Below, piece after piece: positions 1 through 8,118 of a DNA stretch of 55,610 nt (its first letter is position 1; the number at the start of each line of letters is the position of its first letter). The notes under the pieces were generated by a model. The model searched no databases. It was not told where the DNA came from and worked only from the letters and a program-made list of their open reading frames with translations. Source of the DNA: Actinobacteria bacterium HGW-Actinobacteria-5 (lineage in GTDB: Bacteria; Actinomycetota; Actinomycetes; Propionibacteriales; Propionibacteriaceae). The position numbers were made by a program, and so were the translations under genes. Where the stretch lies: the NCBI GenBank assembly GCA_002843035.1, contig PHEV01000023.1, positions 1 to 55,610 on the forward strand, in the 5' to 3' direction.

Positions 1-502
1 GGTGCGGCCTGACCTGAAGCTGCTGGTCATGTCGGCGACGCTCGACATCGCCGGCGTCTCGAAGCTTCTGAACGACGCGCCGGTGATCGAAGTCGCCGGG
101 CTGGACAATCGCTTCGGCGACCAGGTCGTGCACGACAGGCTCGATCTGAGCCTGCGCCGCGGCGAGATCACTCCTCGCCTGGTCGAGTTCGTGCGCCCGC
201 TGGGCGGCCTCGTCAGCCTTCGCCTGGAGCTCGCCCTTCACGCCGTCCAGTTCCGCCTGGCGTCCCTGGAGGTCGGCCTTGAGCTTGTCGGCCTCGGCCG
301 AGTCACCCGGCACGAAGATGCTGGACGGCTCGCTGGAACCCAGCGCATCGATCTGCTGCTTGAGGGTGGCGTTCTCCTCCGTGAGCGCGGAGAGTGTTGC
401 CTCGACCTTGTCTACGAAGTTGTCGACGTCTACGGGCTCGTAGCCGTTCCGCCGGGCCAGGTGGAAGCGGGTCTGGCGGACCTGCTCGAGGGTCAGGGTC
501 AT
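1..502 (-). CDS. divIVA: DivIVA/Wag31-family polar growth protein, partial
   Basis: DivIVA (Wag31) is the coiled-coil membrane-curvature protein that organises polar growth in actinobacteria. The start ATG lies at 502-500 behind a GAGGTGAGC ribosome site. The first residues (MTLTLEQVRQTRFHLARRNGY, then VDVDNFVDKVEATL) match the lipid-binding N-terminal domain, and a heptad-rich coiled coil follows. DivIVA-like sequence continues to about residue 134 (base 101). Below base 100 the frame stays open but becomes antisense to a helicase fragment, so the C-terminal half is missing. It sits after sepF and yggT, the usual place at the end of the division cluster. The true end cannot be seen here. Confidence 0.85.
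   Translation of the reverse strand, partial: MTLTLEQVRQTRFHLARRNGYEPVDVDNFVDKVEATLSALTEENATLKQQIDALGSSEPSSIFVPGDSAEADKLKADLQGRQAELDGVKGELQAKADEAAQRAHELDQARSDLAAAQAQIEPVVHDLVAEAIVQPGDFDHRRVVQKLRDAGDVERRRHDQQLQVRPH
2..100 (+). CDS. DEAH-box helicase fragment (HrpA/HrpB-like), partial, at contig edge
   Basis: The first 33 codons on the plus strand read as the motif III region of a DEAH-box RNA helicase of the HrpA/HrpB family. They include the MSATLD signature and the phrase LLNDAPVIEVAG that precedes the helicase C-terminal lobe in that family. The similarity stops at about base 100. The frame stays open to base 676, but from there it only reads antisense to divIVA and yggT. The fragment is truncated at the window edge and broken on its right side. 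It is either a genuine rearranged remnant or, more likely in my view, a chimeric assembly end. No catalytic motifs I or II are present in the window. Confidence 0.6.
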
Positions 503-562
503 TGCTCACCTCACGGATTCGGTTGCAGGGCCCGGTCCACCGGGCCCCGACAGGGCGCTCTC

Positions 563-592
563 AGGCTAGTGCGTCGGGTTTCGCTAGTCCAA
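563..592 (-). promoter_or_regulatory. Candidate divIVA promoter
   Basis: On the minus strand a -35 hexamer TTGGAC (587-592) and a -10 hexamer TAGCCT (563-568) are separated by 18 bases, with divIVA beginning about 60 bases downstream. The same pair of hexamers occurs upstream of ftsZ in this window. Between promoter and start lies a hairpin with arms GGGCCCGG and CCGGGCCC (528-547) that would fold in the leader RNA. Confidence 0.45.
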
Positions 593-641
593 GCACGCCC
601 AATCAGCCGCGCCGCAGGGGTAAACCCGAGGTCAAGACATT

Positions 642-917
642 TCAGATCCAGCGCAGCAGCACCAGAATCGCGATGAACAGGACGGTGAACGCGGTGTCGA
701 CGGTCATGCCGCCGAGGCGCAGCGGAGGCAGGAACCGCCGCAGGAAACGCAGCGGTGGATCAGTGAGGGTGCCGACGAGTTCCGCGACCACCCTCAGGCC
801 GCCACGGGGCTCCCAGTCACGCACGAACAGCGGCACCCAGCCGAACACCGCCCGGATCGTCAGGAGGGCAAGGAAGACCAGCAGGACCCCGTGCAGAACG
901 ATGCCGACCAGGGCCAT
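642..917 (-). CDS. YggT-family membrane protein
   Basis: A 91-residue integral membrane protein of the YggT (YlmG) family. It has one hydrophobic segment near the N-terminus (about residues 4-25), a polar loop with the family phrase LTDPPLRFLRRFLPPLRLGG, and a second hydrophobic segment at the C-terminus (about 73-89). YlmG proteins lie between sepF and divIVA in Gram-positive bacteria, as here, and have been linked to septum positioning or nucleoid organisation, but no biochemical role is firmly known. The start is supported by a GAGAGG-like ribosome site. The stop is 139 bases upstream of the divIVA start, and only 12 bases separate the gene from sepF. Confidence 0.92.
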   Translation of the reverse strand: MALVGIVLHGVLLVFLALLTIRAVFGWVPLFVRDWEPRGGLRVVAELVGTLTDPPLRFLRRFLPPLRLGGMTVDTAFTVLFIAILVLLRWI

Positions 918-929
918 GTGCTTCGCCTC

Positions 930-1400
930 TCAGGACTGGTTGTAGAAGCCCCCGGCGAGGCGCTCCTTGTCCTCCGCCGCCACGGTCACGTTGTGTGGCG
1001 AGAGCAGGAACACCTTGCTGGTGATGCGTTCAATGCTGCCACGCATGCCAAAGATCAGCCCGGCGGAGAAGTCGACCAGCCGCTTCGCGTCCGCCTCCTC
1101 CATGTCGCCGAGGTTCATGATCACCGGGATACCGTCACGGAAGTTCTCCCCGATCGTGCGGGCCTCGTTGTAGGTACGCGGATGCACGGTGATGATCCGG
1201 TTGATGTCGGCGACCCTCGGGTGCTCGCGCGGCGGACGACGGGTCTCCAGCTCGGTGACCGTCGCCGGAACGGCGGCCTCCTCCTGGCTCTCCTCGCGAA
1301 CCTGCTCGGTGACCTCGTCGGAAGCCGGCTCGACCTCGGCGTAGTCGTTGTCGGACACCAGGCCCAGCCACACGGCCGCCTTCTTGAAGCGATCAGCCAT
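930..1400 (-). CDS. sepF: Cell division protein SepF
   Basis: SepF is the membrane anchor and bundler of FtsZ in bacteria without FtsA. The 156-residue product starts at the ATG at 1400-1398, preceded by AAAAGGGGC, which fits the family better than a GTG ten codons upstream. Residues 1-15 (MADRFKKAAVWLGLV) form the amphipathic membrane-binding helix. An acidic linker follows, then the SepF domain with the typical phrases HPRTYNEARTIGENFRDGIPV and MRGSIERI. It stands between pgeF and yggT. The ylmE (yggS-like) gene that many Gram-positives carry just before sepF is absent: only 90 bases separate it from pgeF. Confidence 0.95.
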   Translation of the reverse strand: MADRFKKAAVWLGLVSDNDYAEVEPASDEVTEQVREESQEEAAVPATVTELETRRPPREHPRVADINRIITVHPRTYNEARTIGENFRDGIPVIMNLGDMEEADAKRLVDFSAGLIFGMRGSIERITSKVFLLSPHNVTVAAEDKERLAGGFYNQS

Positions 1401-1490
1401 CGTTTGCCCCTTTTGTCTCACCGGTCCCACACGATGCTAACCGGACGGGGGCCCGGCGCCGTGGAGGGCACGCCCTGATACACCCCACTC

Positions 1491-2201
1491 TCAGGGCAAC
1501 CAGACCAGCCCGGCCTGGCGCCCGGACCGCTCACCGTCCCGCCGGTAGGAGTGCAGGGTCGGGGTCTCGCGGGTGCACGCGCCGACCCGCAGCACCGTGC
1601 AGCCGAGGGCAGTGAGCTGCGCCTGCGCCGCAGCACCCAGGTCGAGCGACGGCGTGCCCCAGCTGGTCGTGGCCACCGCGGCGGGGTGGTCGGCCCCGAA
1701 GGCGTCCCGCATCGCCTCGGGAACCTCGTAGCAGGCACCGCAGATGTGCGGCCCGATCCAGGCCGTCACCCGGCCGGCCCCGAGTTCGACGAGCCGGGCG
1801 AGGGTGGCCGGGAGTACCCCAGCGGCGAGGCCCGCCCGCCCGGCGTGCGCGGCACCGACCACGCCGGCGTCCGGATCGGCGAACAGCACCGGAAGGCAGT
1901 CGGCGGCCCGGACGGCGAGCGCCACTCCCCGCGCGTTGGTGACCAGGGCGTCGGCGTGCTCTGCGGCGAGCGCACGCGGGTCGGTGTCCGCGTCGACCCG
2001 CACCACCCGGTTGCCGTGCACCTGGTGGACGTTCAGCGCGGGAAGCCCCAGCGTGGCCTCCAGCACGTCCCAGTCGGGTGCGCGCCAGGCGTCCGGCACC
2101 ACCAGGCTCAGGTCGAAGCCGCCGCCGTCGGGACCGACCGCGTCACAGCAGACGACCCCGGCGCCGTCTGCGCCGGGGTCGTTGCGGTAGCTGAAGACCA
2201 C
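1491..2201 (-). CDS. pgeF: PgeF/YfiH peptidoglycan editing factor (laccase-domain family)
   Basis: This is a 236-residue member of the YfiH/DUF152 multicopper-fold family. Members are described as purine nucleoside phosphorylase/deaminases, and the E. coli homologue acts in peptidoglycan precursor editing. The metal-site motifs are visible: NVHQVHGNRV near the start, AADCLPVLF followed by GAAHAGRAG, and IGPHICGACYEV. The start is a GTG at 2201, ten bases after the ftsZ stop, so it is probably cotranscribed with ftsZ. The ftsZ-pgeF-sepF order is the usual Gram-positive arrangement. A role in division is inferred only from position. Confidence 0.92.
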   Translation of the reverse strand: MVFSYRNDPGADGAGVVCCDAVGPDGGGFDLSLVVPDAWRAPDWDVLEATLGLPALNVHQVHGNRVVRVDADTDPRALAAEHADALVTNARGVALAVRAADCLPVLFADPDAGVVGAAHAGRAGLAAGVLPATLARLVELGAGRVTAWIGPHICGACYEVPEAMRDAFGADHPAAVATTSWGTPSLDLGAAAQAQLTALGCTVLRVGACTRETPTLHSYRRDGERSGRQAGLVWLP

Positions 2202-2211
2202 CGGGTGGGTC

Positions 2212-3363
2212 CTACTTCAGGAAGTCCGGTACGTCGAGCTCGTCATCTCCCAGCTCGGGCGGGACCGGCTTCGGCACCGGCCTGACCACCGGTTCCACAG
2301 GCTCCGGCTTCGGCTCCGAGCCGAACGGCACCGCGGCAGCCGGCGTGGCCGGACGCGGAGCGAGCGGCTCGGGTTTGCGCACTTCCGGACGCGACATCAC
2401 CTTGCGCGGCGGCAGCCCGCCGTCGAAACCGGCGGCGATGACCGTCACCCGCACCTCGTCGCCGAGGGCGTCGTCGATGACCGTGCCGAAGATGATGTTC
2501 GCGTCCTCGTGCGCCGCAGCCTCGATCAGGTTGGCGGCGGCCGAGACCTCGAACAGGCCCAGGTCGGAGCCACCGGCGATGGAGAGCAGGACGCCGTGCG
2601 CCCCGTCGATGCTCGCCTCGAGCAGCGGAGAGGAGACCGCCATCTCCGCCGCGGCGCGGGCACGGTCCTCGCCGCGCGCCGAACCGATGCCCATCAGGGC
2701 AGAGCCGGCGTTCTGCATGACCGCCTTCACGTCGGCGAAGTCGAGGTTGATCAGGCCGGGCGTGGTGATCAGGTCGGTGATGCCGGACACACCCTGCATC
2801 AGCACCTGGTCGGCCTGGCGGAACGCATCGAGGATCGCAACGTGGTGGTCGGTCATCTCCAGCAGCTTGTCGTTGGGGATGACGATCAGGGTGTCGACCT
2901 CTTCGCGGAGGGCGCCGATACCGTCCTCGGCCTGGGTCGAGCGGCGGCGTCCCTCGAAACTGAACGGGCGGGTCACCACACCGATGGTCAGTGCACCGAG
3001 CGAACGCGCGATCCGCGCCACCACGGGTGCGCCACCCGTGCCGGTGCCGCCGCCCTCGCCTGCGGTGACGAAGACCATGTCGGCGCCCTTGAGCACCTCC
3101 TCGATCTCGTCGGCGTGGTCCTCGGCGGCCTGACGGCCCTTCGCGGGATCGGCGCCAGCGCCCAGCCCGCGGGTGAGGTCACGACCGATGTCGAGCTTGA
3201 CGTCGGCATCGCTCATCAGCAATGCCTGGGCGTCGGTGTTCACGGCAATGAACTCGACCCCTCGCAGCCCTGCTTCGATCATCCGGTTCACGGCGTTCAC
3301 GCCACCGCCGCCGACCCCTACCACCTTGATGATGGCGAGGTAGTTCTGGGACGCAGTTCCCAC
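2212..3363 (-). CDS. ftsZ: Cell division protein FtsZ
   Basis: FtsZ is the tubulin-like GTPase that forms the division ring. The 383-residue sequence carries the tubulin signature GGGTGTG at residues 104-110, the N-terminal [13 protein letters not shown] nucleotide loop, and the T7 synergy loop NLDFAD at 206-211 that completes the neighbouring subunit's active site. The proline-rich linker ends in the conserved tail [11 protein letters not shown], which in this group binds SepF and FtsW. The start is GTG at 3363 with an AAGGGTGGG ribosome site. It follows ftsQ after a 187-base gap with its own candidate promoter, and it has no ftsA beside it, as in other actinobacteria. Confidence 0.98.
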   Translation of the reverse strand: MGTASQNYLAIIKVVGVGGGGVNAVNRMIEAGLRGVEFIAVNTDAQALLMSDADVKLDIGRDLTRGLGAGADPAKGRQAAEDHADEIEEVLKGADMVFVTAGEGGGTGTGGAPVVARIARSLGALTIGVVTRPFSFEGRRRSTQAEDGIGALREEVDTLIVIPNDKLLEMTDHHVAILDAFRQADQVLMQGVSGITDLITTPGLINLDFADVKAVMQNAGSALMGIGSARGEDRARAAAEMAVSSPLLEASIDGAHGVLLSIAGGSDLGLFEVSAAANLIEAAAHEDANIIFGTVIDDALGDEVRVTVIAAGFDGGLPPRKVMSRPEVRKPEPLAPRPATPAAAVPFGSEPKPEPVEPVVRPVPKPVPPELGDDELDVPDFLK

Positions 3364-3461
3364 AGAAACCCACCCTTACTTGTCGTACTAATCCCGCGTT
3401 GACAGCATGGCTCGACGAAGCGGGCGAACCGGGGAAGGACAACTGCTTCGGCGTGGGCTCA

Positions 3462-3492
3462 AGGCTAGGGAACCCCTTCTGCGCCTGTCCAA
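3462..3492 (-). promoter_or_regulatory. Candidate ftsZ promoter in the ftsQ-ftsZ gap
   Basis: In the 187-base ftsQ-ftsZ interval the minus strand shows TTGGAC (3487-3492), a 19-base spacer and TAGCCT (3462-3467), about 100 bases before the GTG start. Both hexamers are identical to those proposed for divIVA. Strong internal promoters directly upstream of ftsZ are common in actinobacteria, which supports the call. The 19-base spacer is longer than ideal. Confidence 0.45.
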
Positions 3493-3550
3493 GAATGCGC
3501 AGCGGCTCGGCGTGTCCCTCAAGTAGGGGTTCAGGGTTACCCCGGCACCC

Positions 3551-4267
3551 TCAACGACGGGTCGGGAAGGCCGGCGCGGAGACGTTGAACTCGGTGCCTC
3601 CGAGCGGGAGCAGCGCGTCCAGCACCTCAGCCTTCAGCGCGGAGTCCTCCACGCTCCCCCAGATCACGCGGCTGCCGTCCTTCAGGCGCAACTCGATGCC
3701 GTCACGGCTCGGCGCGGCCAGCCGGGACACCTTCGCCTGGGTCCGCGGGCTGAGCGCGGAGAAGACGGTGCCGACATCAACCAGTACCTGCTGGTCGGAG
3801 GGGTCGGCGTTCACCACGACCAGCCCGGACGGGGCGACCTTCACCGCCTCGAACACGACCCCCGTGCCGTCGGCGAGCAGGTAGCCCCCGCCCGCGGGGA
3901 TGGCGAGCCGGGCGGTGCGCTCGGCCACGGCGATCCGGATCGTGCCGGGCCAGCTGCGCGTCACGGTGACCCCTGCGACCGGCGGCAGGCCCGCCACCCG
4001 GTCAGCGACGGCGCCGGTATCGATCTGCACCATCGGCGTGCCCACCGGCACCGCTGCCGCGGCCAGCACCTCGTTCCTGGTGAGCAGGTCCGTCCCGGAC
4101 ACGCTCACGGCCTGGGCCGCGAGCACCGGGGAGAAGCCCACCACCCAGCCGGCGGTGGCGAGCACAACCACGACCAGCCCTGCCACCAGCCAGCGCACCC
4201 AGCGTCTCCTGCGGTCGCCGCGCCGACGCACGGCGATCCGTGCCGTGGCATCCCTCACCTGGCTCAT
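3551..4267 (-). CDS. ftsQ: Cell division protein FtsQ
   Basis: FtsQ (DivIB) is a bitopic membrane protein that links FtsL and FtsB-like partners within the divisome. The 238-residue product has an arginine-rich cytoplasmic N-terminus, one membrane helix at about residues 26-48, then a POTRA-type domain (VSGTDLLTRNEVLAAAAVPVGTPM, followed by the RSWPGTIRIAVAERTA strand) and a C-terminal beta domain. It lies between murC and ftsZ as in other dcw clusters. A 61-base gap separates it from the murC stop. Sequence identity in this family is low, so the call rests on topology, POTRA phrases and position. Confidence 0.93.
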   Translation of the reverse strand: MSQVRDATARIAVRRRGDRRRRWVRWLVAGLVVVVLATAGWVVGFSPVLAAQAVSVSGTDLLTRNEVLAAAAVPVGTPMVQIDTGAVADRVAGLPPVAGVTVTRSWPGTIRIAVAERTARLAIPAGGGYLLADGTGVVFEAVKVAPSGLVVVNADPSDQQVLVDVGTVFSALSPRTQAKVSRLAAPSRDGIELRLKDGSRVIWGSVEDSALKAEVLDALLPLGGTEFNVSAPAFPTRR

Positions 4268-4328
4268 CCGGGGTCCCCGCGGTGTTGTTCGGGTGAGCGC
4301 AGCGGAGGAGAAGAGCTCCGTGGGGTGC

Positions 4329-5738
4329 TCATGCGATGGACTCCAGGAGGCCGGCGAGTTCCGGGCCGACGCGAGTCACGTCCCCGGCTCCGAGCGTGAC
4401 CACCAGGTCGGCGGGACGCACGATCGCAGCCAGCGCGGGAGCGGCGCCGGCCAGGGTCTCCACGTAGTGAACGGGGCCGGTGGCCAGCGCCTGCGCCGCG
4501 TCGGCGACCAGCCGTCCGGTGACGCCGGGAAGCGGATCCTCCCTTGCCGGGTAGATCCCCAGCACGACGATCTCGTCGGCCAGCGCGAGGGCCCGCCCGA
4601 ACTCACCGGCGAAGTCCCGGGTCCGGGTGAACAGGTGGGGCTGGAAGCAGGCGACAAGTCGCCCGCCGCCGACCATGCCACGGGCCGCGGTCAGCGTGGC
4701 CGCCACCTCGGTCGGGTGGTGCGCGTAGTCGTCGAAGATCCGCACTCCCGCGATCTCGGCGACCGGCTCGAACCGGCGCGAGGTGCCCGAGAAGCCGGAC
4801 GCGGCCGCGCGCAGCGCTGCGCCCGGCAGGCCGAGGGCGCGGCCCACGGCGTAGGCGGCAGCGGCGTTGTGCAGGTTGTAGCGACCGGGCACCGCGAGGA
4901 CCAGGTCGCCCCGGTCGCCGTCGGCCGTCAGGACCGCACGCGACCCGCCCTGGGTGGACTCGATCGCGCTCAATCGTACGTCCGCGCCGGCAGACTCGCC
5001 GACCGTGACGACGTGCTTGCCGGCCCGTCTGATCGCGGGGGTCAACGCGACCGCCCCGGGATCGTCCGCGCTGATCACGACCGTGACCACGCCGGGCGCG
5101 GTGGCGAAGTCGACGAAGCCGGCGGCGTAGGCGGCCGGGGTGCCCCAGTTGTCCAGGTGGTCGGCCTCGACGTTGGTGACGACCGCGATGGCCGCCGGGT
5201 ACTGCCGGAAGGAACCGTCGCTCTCGTCCGCCTCCACGACGAACGCGGCACCTCCGCCCAGGTGCCAGGCCCGGCCGGTGGCGGTCAGCGCCGAGCCCAC
5301 GACGTAGCCGGGATCGGCGCCGGCGCCGGTGAGCAGCACGGCCGTCATGGCAGAGGTGGTGGTCTTGCCGTGGGTGCCGGTCACCGCGACGCCGGTCCGG
5401 CCCAGCATCAACGCGGCGAGCGCTGTGCTGCGGTGCCAGATCCGCAGGCCGCGACGGCGGGCCTCGACGAGTTCCGGGTTGGTCTCCCTGATGGCCGAGG
5501 AGACCACCACCGTCGCAGCGTCCCCGAGCTGGGTGGCGTCGTGGCCGACGTGGGTGCGGATGCCCAGCGCGGCCAGCCCGGCCAGCGTCGGGGAGTCGGC
5601 CTGGTCGCTGCCGCTCACCGGCACGCCCAGCGCGGCGTACATCGCAGCGATCGGGCTCATCCCTGCGCCGCCGATGGCGATGAAGTGCACCGCGCCCAGC
5701 TCGGCGACTCCCACCAGCTCGACGGGTTCGATCAGCAT
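4329..5738 (-). CDS. murC: UDP-N-acetylmuramate--L-alanine ligase MurC
   Basis: MurC adds L-alanine to UDP-MurNAc, the first amino acid of the peptidoglycan stem peptide, with ATP hydrolysis in the cytoplasm. The 469-residue protein has the N-terminal GIGGAGMS-like loop (IGGAGMSPIA near residue 22), the ATP-binding motif GTHGKTTT at 121-128, the central VEADESDGSF motif and the YAHHPTE motif of the ligase family. It starts at an ATG four bases after the murG stop, so translation is probably coupled. MurD, MurE and MurF in this window share the same fold, but the alanine-ligase motifs and order identify MurC. Confidence 0.97.
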   Translation of the reverse strand: MLIEPVELVGVAELGAVHFIAIGGAGMSPIAAMYAALGVPVSGSDQADSPTLAGLAALGIRTHVGHDATQLGDAATVVVSSAIRETNPELVEARRRGLRIWHRSTALAALMLGRTGVAVTGTHGKTTTSAMTAVLLTGAGADPGYVVGSALTATGRAWHLGGGAAFVVEADESDGSFRQYPAAIAVVTNVEADHLDNWGTPAAYAAGFVDFATAPGVVTVVISADDPGAVALTPAIRRAGKHVVTVGESAGADVRLSAIESTQGGSRAVLTADGDRGDLVLAVPGRYNLHNAAAAYAVGRALGLPGAALRAAASGFSGTSRRFEPVAEIAGVRIFDDYAHHPTEVAATLTAARGMVGGGRLVACFQPHLFTRTRDFAGEFGRALALADEIVVLGIYPAREDPLPGVTGRLVADAAQALATGPVHYVETLAGAAPALAAIVRPADLVVTLGAGDVTRVGPELAGLLESIA

Positions 5739-5742
5739 GGGC

Positions 5743-6846
5743 TCATCCTCGCTGCCGGGCGACCTCGAGCACCAGTCGGGCCAGCGCAGCCGAAGCGTCC
5801 GCGGGCACCAGCTCGCGGCAGGTGGCCGACATCCGCGCCATCCGGTCCTCGTCGTCCAGCAGCCCGGTGGCCTCGGCGACCACGCGGTCGGCGTCCAGTT
5901 CGACGTCCGGGACCAGCACCCCCGCGCCCGCCTCGATCAGGAAGGTCGCGTTACGGGCCTGCTCGCCGTTGCCGTGCGGCAGCGGGACGAAGATCACCGG
6001 CAGGCCGGTCATCGCGGTCTCCATCACGGTTCCGGCGCCGGAACGGCCGAGCATCAGGTCCGCCGCGGCGTAGGCGTCCCCCATCTCGTCGACGTAGCCG
6101 ACCGGCACATAGGCGGCGCCGGTGCCGGGGTCGGTGCGCGGAACGGTCGCCTCGGTGAGGTTCGCCGGGCCCAGCACGTGCAGCACCGAGATGCCGGACG
6201 CGAGCAGCCGGTCGGTGGCGCCGATGGTCGCCTGGTTCAGGCTGCGGGCACCCTGGGAACCGCCACTGACCAGCAGCACCCGACCCTGCGCGGGCAGCCC
6301 GAACGCCGCGCGGCCCGCCGGACGCCGGGCGAGCCGGTCGAGCGTGGCGATGCCGGCCCGCACGGGCAGCCCGAGGTGGATGGCGTGCGGCAGCTTCGTG
6401 TCGGGGAAGGTGGTGGCAACGTGCGGGGTGAACCGGGCAGCGATCCGGTTGGCGAGACCGGGCACGGCATTGCCCTCGTGCAGCACCAGCGGCACCTTGG
6501 CCAGCCGGGCGGCGAGGTACACCGGGAGCGACACGTAGCCGCCGAAGCCGACCGCGACCTGAGCGGAGTGGTTACGCAGGATCGCGCCCGCTTCCCGCAC
6601 GGCCCCGACCAGCCGGCCGGGCACGGCGAGCAGCTCGGGCGTGAGCCGCCGGGGCAACGGCACCGGCGGGATCAGCTCCAGCGACAGTCCGGCCTCAGGG
6701 ATCACCCGCGACTCCAGCCCCTTCGGCGTGCCGACACAGGTGATCTCCACGTCGGCCTGCGCCTGCAACTGCTGCGCGGTGGCGATCAGGGGGGAGGTGT
6801 GCCCTGCGGTGCCGCCGCCGGCCAGCACCACGTGGAGCGGGCTCAC
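5743..6846 (-). CDS. murG: UDP-GlcNAc:lipid I N-acetylglucosaminyltransferase MurG
   Basis: MurG transfers GlcNAc onto lipid I to make lipid II at the inner face of the membrane. I place the start at a GTG (6846-6844) that overlaps the ftsW stop (GTGA). This gives 367 residues beginning VSPLHVVLAGGGTAGH, with the glycine-rich loop at residues 10-16 in its standard place; an in-frame start more than 100 codons upstream would read through ftsW. Other family signatures are HEGNAVPGLANR, the second G loop VSGGSQGARSLN and the donor-site stretch GRSGAGTVMETAMTGLP. The gene is four bases upstream of murC. Confidence 0.96.
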   Translation of the reverse strand: MSPLHVVLAGGGTAGHTSPLIATAQQLQAQADVEITCVGTPKGLESRVIPEAGLSLELIPPVPLPRRLTPELLAVPGRLVGAVREAGAILRNHSAQVAVGFGGYVSLPVYLAARLAKVPLVLHEGNAVPGLANRIAARFTPHVATTFPDTKLPHAIHLGLPVRAGIATLDRLARRPAGRAAFGLPAQGRVLLVSGGSQGARSLNQATIGATDRLLASGISVLHVLGPANLTEATVPRTDPGTGAAYVPVGYVDEMGDAYAAADLMLGRSGAGTVMETAMTGLPVIFVPLPHGNGEQARNATFLIEAGAGVLVPDVELDADRVVAEATGLLDDEDRMARMSATCRELVPADASAALARLVLEVARQRG

Positions 6847-8105
6847 CCGCGGCCCCCCGCCGTCGTGACCAGGGCGCGTCCGGCCCTGCGCCGGCGACGG
6901 CGCAGGTAGGCACGCGACGCCGGTTCCTGCCGGGCGCAGGAGAGAAGGACGCCGAGCCCCATCAGATTGGCCACGAGTGCGGACACGCCGTAGGACAGCA
7001 GCGGCAGCGGCACACCCATCACCGGCATCATCCGCAGCACCACCGCGATGTTGACCAGTGCCTGGATCATGAACCAGCTGGTGATGCCCGCGGCGGCATA
7101 GCGGCAGAACCGGATGTCGGAGCGCATCGCGATCCGGAAGCCCGCGTAGCCGAGGACGAGGAACAGGCACAGCACGACCAGCGTCCCGACCAGCCCCAGT
7201 TCCTCACCGATCACAGCCAGCATGTAGTCGGTGTGCGACTCGACCAGACCGCCCCACTTCTGCCGGCTGGCGCCTAGTCCCAGACCCCACCAGCCTCCCG
7301 AAGCGAGCGCGAAGATCGCCTTGATCGGCTGGTGGTTGACTCCGAGCGGGTCGAGATCCTGGTTGAAGAAGCCGAGGATCCGGGTCATCCGGTAGGGAGT
7401 CGTGATCACCAGCGCGGCCACCGCGAGCCCCACCGCGCCGAGGATGGAACCGATCACCTTCCAGCTCGCCCCGACGTACCACAGGGCTGCGAGCACCAGG
7501 GCGCCCATGATCATGGCTGTGCCGAGGTCGGACTGCAGCGCGACCAGGCCGATCAGGATCAGTGAGACCGGAAGGAACGGGATCAGCAGGTGCCGTGGAT
7601 CGGCCAGGCTCTTGTGCTTGCGGGCGAAGATGTCCGCACCCCACAGCACGATTCCCAGCTTGGCCAGCTCAGAGGGCTGACCGATGGAGATCGACCCGAC
7701 CCGCAGCCAGTTGGTGTTGCCATTGTTTGAGAAGCCGAGCGGGGTGAAGGTGAGCAACTGCAGCACCAATGCCGCGAGCACCAACACCCACGCGACCACC
7801 TTCAACTGCTTGGGCGAGCGCCGCGAGAGCACGAAGGCGAGGACGCCGCCCACGACCAGGAACAGTGCCTGCCGCTTCACGAAGTAGTACGCGTCGTCAT
7901 AGCGGACGAACGCGTACACGCTGGACGCGGAGAGGACCATCATCACGCCGAGGGCCAGCAGCAGTACCGCCGGCACCAGGACGAGGTAGAAGCTGGCCTG
8001 CGGATGCGCCAGCCATTCGACCACGAGACTGCGCCGGCGGCCCTCTTCAGGGGTCTTCGGCCCAGTTCCGCGACGATCCACAATGGGGGAAGCCAGGATC
8101 GCCAC
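6843..8105 (-). CDS. ftsW: Lipid II polymerase FtsW (SEDS family)
   Basis: FtsW is the SEDS-family peptidoglycan glycosyltransferase of the divisome and works with the FtsI transpeptidase encoded in the same cluster. The 420-residue polytopic protein has about ten membrane helices. Family motifs seen are MMVLSASSV early on, QPSELAKLG (catalytic-pocket region), a QSDLGTAM motif, GLGLGASRQKWG and PLLSYGVSAL near the end. The start is GTG at 8105 with a perfect AGGAGG site, 13 bases after the murD stop. The C-terminus is basic and cytoplasmic and overlaps murG. RodA is the alternative family member, but the dcw position favours FtsW. Confidence 0.95.
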   Translation of the reverse strand: MAILASPIVDRRGTGPKTPEEGRRRSLVVEWLAHPQASFYLVLVPAVLLLALGVMMVLSASSVYAFVRYDDAYYFVKRQALFLVVGGVLAFVLSRRSPKQLKVVAWVLVLAALVLQLLTFTPLGFSNNGNTNWLRVGSISIGQPSELAKLGIVLWGADIFARKHKSLADPRHLLIPFLPVSLILIGLVALQSDLGTAMIMGALVLAALWYVGASWKVIGSILGAVGLAVAALVITTPYRMTRILGFFNQDLDPLGVNHQPIKAIFALASGGWWGLGLGASRQKWGGLVESHTDYMLAVIGEELGLVGTLVVLCLFLVLGYAGFRIAMRSDIRFCRYAAAGITSWFMIQALVNIAVVLRMMPVMGVPLPLLSYGVSALVANLMGLGVLLSCARQEPASRAYLRRRRRRAGRALVTTAGGRG

Positions 8106-8118
8106 TCGCGTTCGCCTC

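Noticed and set aside
101-676. Plus-strand continuation of the helicase frame
   Set aside because: It is antisense to divIVA and yggT and has no helicase features after base 100; the residue mix is that of a shadow frame.
3900-6158. Very long plus-strand open frame opposite murC and ftsQ (about 750 codons)
   Set aside because: High GC leaves long antisense frames open. The product is repetitive in Arg, Gly and His and has no domain, while murC is certain on the other strand.
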